Positions 1-5,247 are shown, counted from the stretch's first letter. The stretch: 7,113 nt of DNA from an uncultured Elusimicrobiales bacterium (GCA_934644855.1 CAKUDJ010000037.1:1-7113), one strand, 5' to 3'. Numbers and translations are program-made. Notes: generated by a model not told the origin, from the sequence alone.

Positions 1-278
1 GCCGCGCTGACCGCCCGCGCCCTTCCGGCGCCCCGCCCGGAGTGCCGCCAGCTGGCCGCCAAGCGCACCACCGCAAACGCTTCCGGCAAAATATCGTCCA
101 GCGTTTCCCCTTTGGCCAGGCGGGCCTTAAACTCGTCCGTCTTAGCTTTTAAGGCGTCGTCTGTCAAAGATTCAAACTCCGCCGTAAAACGGTTGGCATC
201 ATCTACATAATGTTGGATTTTTTTTAAGTCTCTTTCGCTTTTGGTACCAAAAATTTTATCAATAACGGTTCTAATCAT
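1..278 (-). CDS. secA: SecA preprotein translocase ATPase, N-terminal fragment (runs off the left edge)
   Basis: SecA is the cytoplasmic ATPase that pushes unfolded preproteins through SecYEG. Only about 92 N-terminal residues are in the window; the full protein is usually 800-900 residues, so the ATPase motifs are outside. Translation from the ATG at 278 begins [20 protein letters not shown] and continues with the family-typical helical segments [37 protein letters not shown]. This closely matches the conserved SecA opening (ELSDEELKAKT, then [11 protein letters not shown]). An AAGGA Shine-Dalgarno lies at 291-295, 12 bases before the ATG, which is rather long. AT-rich DNA at 279-330 must hold the promoter, but I cannot place clear -35 and -10 boxes. 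After residue 72 the protein no longer resembles SecA ([11 protein letters not shown]...), where LGxRxFDVQ-type sequence is expected, and GC rises sharply in bases 1-60. The identification is firm for 61-278 and doubtful for 1-60. Confidence 0.88.
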   Translation of the reverse strand, partial: MIRTVIDKIFGTKSERDLKKIQHYVDDANRFTAEFESLTDDALKAKTDEFKARLAKGETLDDILPEAFAVVRLAASWRHSGRGAGRARAVSA

Positions 279-332
279 ACTGTTTTTATTTCCTTTATAC
301 TAAAATATACAACTAAAATGGTTTTACACGGC

Positions 333-368
333 AAAACGCCCCCTCCCAAAGCGGGAGGAAGGCGTTTT
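333..368 (-). terminator. Intrinsic terminator after the coiled-coil protein gene
   Basis: Arms AAAACGCC (333-340) and GGCGTTTT (361-368) enclose a second perfect arm pair, CCTCCC (342-347) and GGGAGG (353-358), with a five-base loop. Only small asymmetric bulges separate the two stems. The leftward transcript ends in four Ts directly after the stem. It lies 12 bases beyond the stop codon at 380. The A/T-flanked symmetry means it could also stop rightward transcription. It should separate the upstream gene from secA. Confidence 0.8.
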
Positions 369-379
369 TGGGCATAAAA

Positions 380-1099
380 TTATTTACCGACGGGCTTTTT
401 GTTTTTGCTTTTTACTTGCCGGTTGGAAGAAGATTTAGCCTGTTGTGCTTGCTTTAACGCCGCCTGATAGGCGGTTTCAAGTTTGGCAAGGGCGCGCTCT
501 TTCATATCCGCAAAATAAACATCACTGGCGGATTTTACTTTAGCGGAAGCGTCTTTTTTAAGCGTTTTTACTTCTGTTTTTAAGGATTTTAGAAGGGCTT
601 TTTCCTGCGCCAGTTGCAGTTTGCGCTGTGCGGCGGCCAAGGTTTTGTCTTTTTTAAGGGTTTTAATGCGGGCTTTTGTTTGGGCAATTTCTTGCGCCTT
701 AATATCTAAAGTAGCATTATAAATATCTTGAAAAACGGCCACCAGGGCTTGCCGGGTGGATACGTCCAAAGAAGCCAACTCCATATTGGCGGCCTTTTGC
801 AAAGCCAGGCTTTCTTCGTACGTTTGGGCAATCACAAACAATCGCAGGGAGTTATCAAAATTTTTAGCAACGGCCATTAACTCCCAATCGGCCTGCGGGC
901 TTTTTTCCTGTTGATAAGCAGACGCCCATTGTTGCAAAATATGGTTGTAGTCTTCATTTACTTTGGCGTTTTCCAATACTTGCGGATTATATTGGGCAAA
1001 TACGGCTAATACATCTTCGCGCGAATATTTTTGCCCGTCCTGCGCTTGCAAGGCAGACGCAGCAGCCAAAACAGCCAACAGCAACAGACATCTTTTCAT
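380..1099 (-). CDS. Exported coiled-coil protein of unknown function
   Basis: This is a 239-residue protein whose family I do not recognise. Residues 1-19 form a Sec signal peptide (MKRCLLLLAVLAAASALQA) with a likely signal peptidase I cut after A-L-Q-A or A-Q. The mature part is almost all predicted helix. A glutamine- and alanine-rich region at about 25-130 is followed by long heptad-like stretches rich in K, A, L and Q at about 135-220. These include repeated TLKKDK / SLKTEVKTLKKD segments typical of a coiled coil. The C-terminal tail (about 222-239) is strongly basic, rich in K, S and N. There is no enzyme motif. The start is supported by AAGGAG at 1109-1114, nine bases before the ATG, and by a good promoter upstream. 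It probably acts in the periplasm or at the cell surface, with a structural or binding role inferred only from composition. The gene has its own promoter and terminator. Confidence 0.85.
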   Translation of the reverse strand: MKRCLLLLAVLAAASALQAQDGQKYSREDVLAVFAQYNPQVLENAKVNEDYNHILQQWASAYQQEKSPQADWELMAVAKNFDNSLRLFVIAQTYEESLALQKAANMELASLDVSTRQALVAVFQDIYNATLDIKAQEIAQTKARIKTLKKDKTLAAAQRKLQLAQEKALLKSLKTEVKTLKKDASAKVKSASDVYFADMKERALAKLETAYQAALKQAQQAKSSSNRQVKSKNKKPVGK

Positions 1100-1133
1100 G
1101 GGCAGGTTCTCCTTATCAAAAAGTTCTTATTTT

Positions 1134-1162
1134 ATTGTGCTATTTCTGGGGCACTTCGTCAA
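1134..1162 (-). promoter_or_regulatory. Sigma70-like promoter for the coiled-coil protein gene
   Basis: On the minus strand TTGACG (1157-1162, five of six consensus bases for -35) is separated by exactly 17 bases from CACAAT (1134-1139, four of six for -10). The predicted start of transcription near 1127 gives a leader of about 28 bases that contains the AAGGAG ribosome binding site. The -35 box is overlapped by an imperfect dyad at 1155-1190. Confidence 0.55.
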
Positions 1163-1190
1163 GCAAAAAATACGCTTGCCGTTAGACGAA
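1155..1190. repeat. Imperfect nested dyad overlapping the -35 box
   Basis: Outer arms TTCGTC (1155-1160) and GACGAA (1185-1190) are inverted. Inner arms CAAGC (1160-1164) and GCTTG (1174-1178) are also inverted. Six unpaired bases on one side make it asymmetric. It covers the -35 box of the promoter at 1134-1162 and touches the terminator at 1189-1216. It may be an operator or merely extra stem for the terminator. Confidence 0.35.
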
Positions 1191-1216
1191 AAACCCCGCC
1201 AACAAGCGGGGTTTTT
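1189..1216 (-). terminator. Intrinsic terminator after the CcmI-like gene
   Basis: A perfect 11-bp inverted repeat, AAAAACCCCGC (1189-1199) and GCGGGGTTTTT (1206-1216), with a six-base loop, has a T-run in the leftward transcript. It begins 15 bases beyond the stop codon at 1231. The symmetry makes it potentially bidirectional. It isolates this gene from the coiled-coil gene downstream. Confidence 0.88.
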
Positions 1217-1230
1217 ACATTTATTAAAAC

Positions 1231-1704
1231 TTAACGGGCCGCCGTGCGGAAGAAGTTTCCGCGGGTTGCACCGCGCGCCAAACGCGGCATCCCGGTCATT
1301 TTATCGGCCTGGACTAACACATTTTTGGCATTTGGCTTAACCAAGGCGGCAGAGGCACCAAAAATGTCCCCTTCTTTCAGCACGCCCAGTTGGCCATGGT
1401 TATTAATTTGTACTTCCAATTTTAAGTCACCGTCCAATTTAGGGGTTAACAAATCTTCTTCCCCCAAGCGGAAAGCTAACGGAAATTTAGGGTTTACTAC
1501 CCGTTTAATGGCCACGGGGACATCCGCCTCGTTCTTAACAATAATAGAACAGGAGTTGTTGTCCGCCTGTGCAATTTTAACCAGTCTTTCCGGCACGTCT
1601 ACCGTTCCCGAAATATTAAAACGGCCTTCTTGTACCGTTCTGGCTAAACAGAAAGCACACGCCACCACACTGGCTGCCGCAGCAGCTACCAATAATTTCT
1701 TCAT
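1231..1704 (-). CDS. Small exported protein resembling the C-terminal domain of cytochrome c maturation factor CcmI/CycH
   Basis: The protein is 157 residues from ATG 1704, or 159 from an in-frame TTG at 1710. An N-terminal hydrophobic segment follows MKKLL. It contains V-V-A-C, which fits a lipobox, and C-L-A before R-T, which fits signal peptidase I, so it is either a lipoprotein or a free periplasmic protein. The mature part reads as a beta domain. Its order of motifs is ISGTVDV, then SIIVKN, PVAIKRV, FPLAFRLGEEDLLTP, LEVQINNHGQLG and KEGDIFGAS. As I recall the family, this is the pattern of the domain ending CcmI/CycH, which has GTV, PLAVKR, LPLxFTLxDxDAMMP, VxARISxSG and PGDLEG. The TPR and membrane parts of CcmI are absent. 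Similarity is by eye only and no Ccm gene is nearby, so a heme-related role is inference. The TTG is better spaced from AAGGG (eight bases) than the ATG (14), so the start is open. It has its own terminator. Confidence 0.75.
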   Translation of the reverse strand: MKKLLVAAAAASVVACAFCLARTVQEGRFNISGTVDVPERLVKIAQADNNSCSIIVKNEADVPVAIKRVVNPKFPLAFRLGEEDLLTPKLDGDLKLEVQINNHGQLGVLKEGDIFGASAALVKPNAKNVLVQADKMTGMPRLARGATRGNFFRTAAR

Positions 1705-1728
1705 ATACAAATATTTTACCCTTTTTAA

Positions 1729-1755
1729 GGCCGCCTCTGCAAGCAGTAAGCGGCC
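1729..1755 (-). repeat. GC-rich hairpin just upstream of the CcmI-like gene
   Basis: GGCCGC (1729-1734) and GCGGCC (1750-1755) form a perfect all-GC six-base-pair stem. A smaller CTGC/GCAG dyad lies inside. In the leftward direction it is followed directly by TTAAAAAGGG, which holds the likely ribosome binding site. There is no T-run, so it is not a terminator. It is probably leader structure, provided transcription starts upstream of it. I could not place the promoter firmly in 1756-1800. Confidence 0.4.
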
Positions 1756-1802
1756 CAGAAATATTTACTAATAGTTTACGCAGGCAAACCTAAAAAATCA
1801 AG

Positions 1803-1830
1803 CCGGTTGCCCCACGCCGGGGTGTTTTTT
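1803..1830 (-). terminator. Weak terminator candidate after the SH3 protein gene
   Basis: CCCC (1810-1813) and GGGG (1819-1822) with a five-base loop form a short GC stem just beyond the stop codon at 1832. An A-run precedes the stem in the leftward transcript, but the T-run (six Ts, rc of 1793-1798) comes only about ten bases after it. The T-tract at 1825-1830 would suit rightward transcription better. Partial readthrough into the CcmI-like gene is therefore possible. Confidence 0.3.
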
Positions 1831-1831
1831 A

Positions 1832-2299
1832 TTATTGCTTAAAAAAGCCCCACAGGTTTTTGGCATACACCCAGCCTTTGCAAACGCCTTCGGCTTTTTT
1901 GGCGGGGTCATCCTGTACTTGTATCCAAGCACCTTTTTTGGAAATATATTTGAACGGATAGCCTTTTTCAACGGTGCATACAATTTCGCTGCTAGCACCG
2001 GGGGCTTTGCGCACGTTCAAATCCACTTTAGCCGCCATAGAACCGGCAGGGCTGAGTAAATCGGCTGAAATCCACCCGTTAAAGCCTTCAAAATCTTTTA
2101 CTAACACCCAGTCTTTTGTTTCGTTGGTTTTTACCATAATGACGGGGGTATACTTCCATGCATACCATTTAATAGCACATTTGGTGCCTGCGCAAGTGCG
2201 GATGTTGGCTCTTTTGGCGTTTACACTAGCGTATTTTTGCGCAAAAGCGGGTGCGCTTACCAATAAAAATAATACGAATATGGATACGATTTTTTTCAT
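1832..2299 (-). CDS. Exported tandem bacterial SH3 (SH3b) domain protein
   Basis: The protein has 155 residues. Residues 1-20 are a clear Sec signal peptide (MKKIVSIFVLFLLVSAPAFA, cut before Q21). Two SH3-like repeats follow. The first, about 24-82, contains ANIRTCAGTKCAI, the tryptophans W45, W48 and W64, and GFNGWISADLL. The second, about 89-150, contains LNVRKAPGASSEIV, KGAWIQVQD and CKGWVYAKNLWG. The N-[IV]-R-x-x-[AP]-G start and G-W-[IV]-x-x-x-x-L end are hallmarks of SH3b folds, which usually bind peptidoglycan or cell-wall peptides. No catalytic domain is attached, so a binding or inhibitor role outside the cytoplasm is likely but inferred. All four cysteines (36, 41, 108, 140) fall two per domain, which suggests disulfides. 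GAGGAG at 2305-2310 sits five bases before the ATG and fixes the start. It is divergent from the NifU gene. Confidence 0.9.
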   Translation of the reverse strand: MKKIVSIFVLFLLVSAPAFAQKYASVNAKRANIRTCAGTKCAIKWYAWKYTPVIMVKTNETKDWVLVKDFEGFNGWISADLLSPAGSMAAKVDLNVRKAPGASSEIVCTVEKGYPFKYISKKGAWIQVQDDPAKKAEGVCKGWVYAKNLWGFFKQ

Positions 2300-2357
2300 A
2301 TTTTCTCCTCAATAAAGCATTCCATATCACAAGCAAAAATTAGTCTGCTACATTCAA

Positions 2358-2388
2358 AGTATAGCAAATATAGCGGCAATATTTGCAA
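2358..2388 (-). promoter_or_regulatory. Leftward promoter for the SH3 protein gene
   Basis: On the minus strand TATACT (2358-2363) is preceded by TGC, giving an extended -10 element. TTGCAA (2383-2388) could be a -35 box, although the 19-base spacing is long. Transcription would start near 2351 and leave a leader of about 50 bases. A perfect inverted repeat fills the spacer. Confidence 0.5.
2364..2386. promoter_or_regulatory. Operator-like perfect dyad in the divergent intergenic region
   Basis: GCAAATAT (2364-2371) and ATATTTGC (2379-2386) form a perfect 8-bp inverted repeat with a seven-base centre, 23 bases in all. This is the size and symmetry expected for a site bound by a dimeric helix-turn-helix regulator. 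It begins directly beside the -10 of the leftward promoter, covers its spacer and overlaps its -35. It lies about 40 bases upstream of the rightward -10, so one protein could affect both directions. The binding factor is unknown. Confidence 0.4.
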
Positions 2389-2425
2389 CTTTTTACGCAT
2401 TTCCGCGCACCGGGGCCAAAAAAGC

Positions 2426-2431
2426 TATAAT
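2426..2431 (+). promoter_or_regulatory. -10 box of the nifU-PHP-SulP unit
   Basis: A perfect TATAAT lies 29 bases before the NifU start codon. This places transcription start near 2438 with a leader of about 22 bases that includes CGGAG at 2450-2454. No recognisable -35 box lies 16-18 bases upstream, where the sequence is GC-rich, so the promoter may need an activator or use a non-consensus -35. Confidence 0.5.
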
Positions 2432-2460
2432 AAAGAATACCTTTTATAACGGAGTTAAAG

Positions 2461-2685
2461 ATGAAAGAACAAGTGGAAAAAGTAATTGAAGAAATCCGCC
2501 CCATTTTGCAATCCGACGGTGGGGACATCCAACTGATTGGCGTAGACGAAAAAACCGGCATTGTCACCGTAGGTTTACGGGGCCGCTGCGGCGGTTGCCC
2601 GCACGCGCAAATGACCCTGCAAGCCGTAGTGGAACGCAAGATTAAAGCGGAAGTGCCCGGCGTGACGGCGGTGGAACGCGTTTAA
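2461..2685 (+). CDS. NifU-like (Nfu-type) iron-sulfur cluster scaffold protein
   Basis: The 74-residue protein is a complete stand-alone NifU C-terminal domain, the normal size for the small Nfu class. Such proteins carry a [4Fe-4S] cluster between two subunits and hand it to target enzymes in the cytoplasm. The key C-x-x-C is present as RGRCGGCPHA (C43, C46). Other family motifs are IRPILQSDGGDIQL (12-25) and TLQAVVERKIKAEVPGV (52-68). The start is supported by GGAG six bases before the ATG. The stop codon shares one base with the ATG of the PHP gene (TAATG), so translation is probably coupled. There is no NifS, IscS or Suf gene in view, so the client proteins are unknown. Family assignment is firm. 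Confidence 0.95.
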   Translation: MKEQVEKVIEEIRPILQSDGGDIQLIGVDEKTGIVTVGLRGRCGGCPHAQMTLQAVVERKIKAEVPGVTAVERV

Positions 2686-3500
2686 TGCCTAAGGCGGACC
2701 TGCACACCCATTCTGTTTATTCGGACGGGACGTCCTCTCCGCGCGAAGTAGTGATTGCTGCCCAAAAAGCGGGCGTAGGTATTTACGCCCTGGCCGACCA
2801 CGACACCGTGGACGGCGTTTTGGAAGCAAAACAAGAATGTGAAGCCCGCCATATCCCTTTTGTTCCCGCCGTGGAAATAAGCACCCGGGAACATGACCAC
2901 CTGCATTTTTTAGGCTTGAATGTAAATATTCACGACCCGCACTTTGCCGCCTTTCTGGCACACAACCGCCAAGTGCGGGTAGAACGCATTAAAAAAATTA
3001 TCGCCCAACTGCAAGCGGCCGGATTGGACCTTACGCAAGAAGATGTCTTTTCCCGCGCGCCCAATACGGTTTCCCGCGCCCACGTGGCGGACGCCCTCAA
3101 ACAAAAAGGGGTCGTGCCCTCCCGGCAGGAAGGGTTCCGCCGTTGGTTGGTGCCGGGGCAGCCGGGTTATGTGCCCTCGGCCGGAGTCAGCGTGGCGGAA
3201 GCCATCCGCGCCATTAAAGCCGCGGGCGGCCTGGCCGTGATTGCCCACCCCGGGCTTACGCAAGCCATGTGGAACTTTCCCGCCTGGAAAGAAGCAGGTT
3301 TGGACGGACTGGAAGTTTTTTATCCCGCCCATACATACACCCTAAAACAAGAGCTGCTAAAAATTGCCCGCAAGTATGATTTGTTTGCCTCTGCCGGGTC
3401 CGACTATCACGGCCCCCACAGCGGGCGCAACTCCACCCCGGGTATGCCGGTTGCGCAGCCGTATTATGACCGGCTCCTCAGCAAGTTATTAAAACGTTAA
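2685..3500 (+). CDS. PHP-domain metal-dependent phosphoesterase (RNase AM / nucleotide phosphatase type)
   Basis: The 271-residue cytoplasmic enzyme has the full PHP metal-binding set. It includes ADLHTHSVYSDG (H7, H9, D14), LADHDT (H39, D40), AVEIS (E64), HLHFLG (H74), SRAHVADAL (H133), VIAHPGL (H188) and GSDYHG (D240, H242). Length and the order of motifs, including the segment at 154-164 (WLVPGQPGYVP), match the subfamily of E. coli RNase AM (YciV/TrpH). Members trim 5' ends of RNA or dephosphorylate nucleotides such as 3',5'-bisphosphates. The exact substrate cannot be read from sequence. The ATG overlaps the NifU stop codon, with no separate strong ribosome binding site needed, and the SulP gene follows after seven bases, so all three genes are probably one transcript. 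A 3',5'-bisphosphate phosphatase (pAp removal) next to a possible sulfate transporter would make sense, but that is speculation. Confidence 0.93.
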   Translation: MPKADLHTHSVYSDGTSSPREVVIAAQKAGVGIYALADHDTVDGVLEAKQECEARHIPFVPAVEISTREHDHLHFLGLNVNIHDPHFAAFLAHNRQVRVERIKKIIAQLQAAGLDLTQEDVFSRAPNTVSRAHVADALKQKGVVPSRQEGFRRWLVPGQPGYVPSAGVSVAEAIRAIKAAGGLAVIAHPGLTQAMWNFPAWKEAGLDGLEVFYPAHTYTLKQELLKIARKYDLFASAGSDYHGPHSGRNSTPGMPVAQPYYDRLLSKLLKR

Positions 3501-3507
3501 AAATAAA

Positions 3508-5184
3508 ATGTTAAGACCCAAATTACTCACCCTGATTAAAAACCGTCCGGAGGAGTTTTCCTCCCGCCGCGTCTTAAAAGATTTAAGCGCCGGCCTGGTG
3601 GTGGCGTGTATTGCGTTGCCGCTTTCTATTGCGTTGGCGATTGCCTCCGGCGTCACCCCGGAAAAAGGCTTAATTACGGCCATTGTGGCCGGGTTTATTA
3701 TCTCCCTTTTTGGGGGGAGCCGCGTACAAATCGGCGGGCCCACGGGCGCGTTTGTGGTTATTGTATACGGCATTATCCAACAATACGGCTTGGCCGGGCT
3801 GCTGACCGCTACCATTATGGCGGGGATTTTTTTAATTTTTATGGGGGTGTGCAAATTCGGCAGTTTCATTAAATTTATTCCCTACCCCGTGACAACCGGA
3901 TTCACCAGCGGGATTGCCGTGGTGCTTTTTTCTACCCAAATTAACGATTTTTTGGGGTTGGGACTTACCAACATTCCCTCCGGCTTTTTTGCCAAATGGG
4001 GTTTGTATTTCCACAGTTTGGGGCAAATCAACCGGGAGGCATTGGCGGTGGGGCTGCTCACTTTGGCGATTATTCTTTTTTGGCCTAAAAAATGGAAGGC
4101 GTTTCCGGGCTCCCTGGCGGCCTTGTTAATTACCGCCGTATTGGTAGGCGTGACGGGAATGAACGTTCCCACCATTACCAGTACGTTCGGCGCGGTAGAC
4201 AGCACCCTGGTTATGCCGCATTTGCCGGGAAGCGTAAACTGGGATACCATCCAAAATTTAATGCGCCCGGCCCTGACGATTGCCCTGTTGGCGGGCATTG
4301 AAAGTTTGCTTTCCGCCGTAGTGGCGGACGGGATGATTGGCAAACGCCACCGCTCCAATATGGAACTGGTAGCCACCGGGATTGCCAATGTGGCTTCCGG
4401 CCTGTTCGGCGGCCTGCCCGCCACGGGCGCAATTGCCCGCACCGCCGCCAATATAGAAAACGGCGGCCGCACCCCGGTTGCCGGCATGGCGCACGCCGTA
4501 TTTTTGTTTTTAATGATGTTGTGCCTGATGCGTTGGATTGGGCGGATTCCCATGACCAGTTTGGCGGCTATTTTATTTTTGGTTTCCTACCGCATGAGCG
4601 ACTGGCGCAGTTTTAAGGCGTTATTTAAGGCCCCGCTGGGGGATGTGCTGATTTTACTGGCTACTTTCACGCTGACCGTGGTATTTGACTTGGTAATTGC
4701 CATAGAATTTGGCCTGGTTTTGGCGGCGGTGCTTTTTATGAAGCGCATGGCGGACGTGTACCAAATTACCAATACGGATGACGACGTTATGGACGAAGTG
4801 CGCCGCAAAGACGATATTGATACTAAAGTAATTGCCAAGCACGTCAGCGTTTATGAAATTAACGGCCCGTTCTTTTTTGGTGCGGCCACGCAGTTTGTGG
4901 AAACCCTGGAACACCATAAAAATTGCAAGGTTCTGATTTTGCGTATGCGCAGCGTGCCGGCCATAGACGCTACCGGCTACCACGCATTGGAGCGCATTTA
5001 CAACCGTTGCAAAGAAGACGGTGTGCAGTTGATTTTGTCCCATGTGCAAAAGCACGTACGCAAAACCTTGGAGCAGTACGGCTTTATTAAACTGTTGGGG
5101 GAAGACCACCTCTGCCGCAATATTGACCATTCTTTAATGCGGGCGGAATCCATTGTAAAAGACCGCCATTCTATTGCGGAATAA
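3508..5184 (+). CDS. SulP family anion transporter with C-terminal STAS domain
   Basis: The 558-residue inner-membrane protein has the standard SulP/SLC26 layout. A hydrophobic transport domain (about 25-415) precedes a cytoplasmic STAS domain (about 445-545). Diagnostic motifs are VACIALPLSIALAIASGVTP (31-50), GGSRVQIGGPTGAF near 70, and GLPATGAIARTAANI then RTPVAG between about 302 and 328. The STAS domain keeps the D-A-T-G loop (D487-G490). Family members move sulfate, bicarbonate or dicarboxylates, usually as proton or sodium symporters or exchangers. The substrate here is not determinable. The start is chosen because the sequence upstream of the first helix matches the family N-terminus (RPKLLTLIKN...LKDLSAGL). 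There is no Shine-Dalgarno between the PHP stop codon and this ATG (AAATAAA only), so translation is likely to depend on coupling with the PHP gene. A hairpin lies at codons 14-19. Confidence 0.95.
   Translation: MLRPKLLTLIKNRPEEFSSRRVLKDLSAGLVVACIALPLSIALAIASGVTPEKGLITAIVAGFIISLFGGSRVQIGGPTGAFVVIVYGIIQQYGLAGLLTATIMAGIFLIFMGVCKFGSFIKFIPYPVTTGFTSGIAVVLFSTQINDFLGLGLTNIPSGFFAKWGLYFHSLGQINREALAVGLLTLAIILFWPKKWKAFPGSLAALLITAVLVGVTGMNVPTITSTFGAVDSTLVMPHLPGSVNWDTIQNLMRPALTIALLAGIESLLSAVVADGMIGKRHRSNMELVATGIANVASGLFGGLPATGAIARTAANIENGGRTPVAGMAHAVFLFLMMLCLMRWIGRIPMTSLAAILFLVSYRMSDWRSFKALFKAPLGDVLILLATFTLTVVFDLVIAIEFGLVLAAVLFMKRMADVYQITNTDDDVMDEVRRKDDIDTKVIAKHVSVYEINGPFFFGAATQFVETLEHHKNCKVLILRMRSVPAIDATGYHALERIYNRCKEDGVQLILSHVQKHVRKTLEQYGFIKLLGEDHLCRNIDHSLMRAESIVKDRHSIAE
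3549..3564 (+). repeat. GGAGGA hairpin early in the SulP coding region
   Basis: GGAGGA (3549-3554), a GTTT loop and TCCTCC (3559-3564) form a perfect 6-bp stem about 40 bases into the SulP message. The left arm is identical to a strong Shine-Dalgarno, and the stem would hide it from ribosomes. It may be coincidence from the codons for P-E-E-F-S-S. Confidence 0.35.
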
Positions 5185-5200
5185 GACACCGATTCCATGG

Positions 5201-5232
5201 AAAATCCCCGGGCATTCATACCTGGGGATTTT
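5201..5232. terminator. Bidirectional terminator between convergent SulP and MFS genes
   Basis: Arms at 5201-5212 and 5221-5232 pair over 12 positions, with a nine-base perfect core (AAAATCCCC / GGGGATTTT) followed by two G-C pairs and one G-U pair. The loop is eight bases. A T-run continues to 5234 for rightward transcripts, and a T-run is also present for leftward ones. It lies 17 bases after the SulP stop codon and 16 bases after the MFS stop codon, so it can serve both genes. Confidence 0.88.
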
Positions 5233-5247
5233 TTATAAACGGGACAA

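Noticed and set aside
333..1216. Inverted repeats at 333-368 and 1189-1216 as possible dispersed repeats or a CRISPR-like array
   Set aside because: Their sequences are different, each lies just after a stop codon and each has a T-run, so they are ordinary terminators.
963..1340. 125-codon plus-strand frame spanning the gap between two minus-strand genes
   Set aside because: It runs through a promoter and a strong terminator and has no Shine-Dalgarno or family resemblance.
1244..1771. 175-codon open frame on the plus strand
   Set aside because: It is antisense to the CcmI-like gene, crosses its start, has no ribosome binding site and its protein is low in recognisable structure. The minus-strand frame has a signal peptide and a terminator.
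1798..1998. Short minus-strand frame at the end of the SH3 gene
   Set aside because: It overlaps the SH3 protein in another frame and extends through the downstream hairpin, with no independent support.
2300..2460. Possible small RNA or riboswitch in the divergent intergenic region
   Set aside because: The region is filled by two promoters, the dyad and short leaders. There is no extended conserved fold and no internal terminator.
3882..4553. 223-codon open frame on the minus strand
   Set aside because: It lies wholly inside the SulP gene, whose plus-strand frame carries unmistakable family motifs.
4654..5130. 158-codon open frame on the minus strand
   Set aside because: It is antisense to the STAS half of SulP. 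Its composition, rich in F, V, N and H, is that of a complement of coding DNA.
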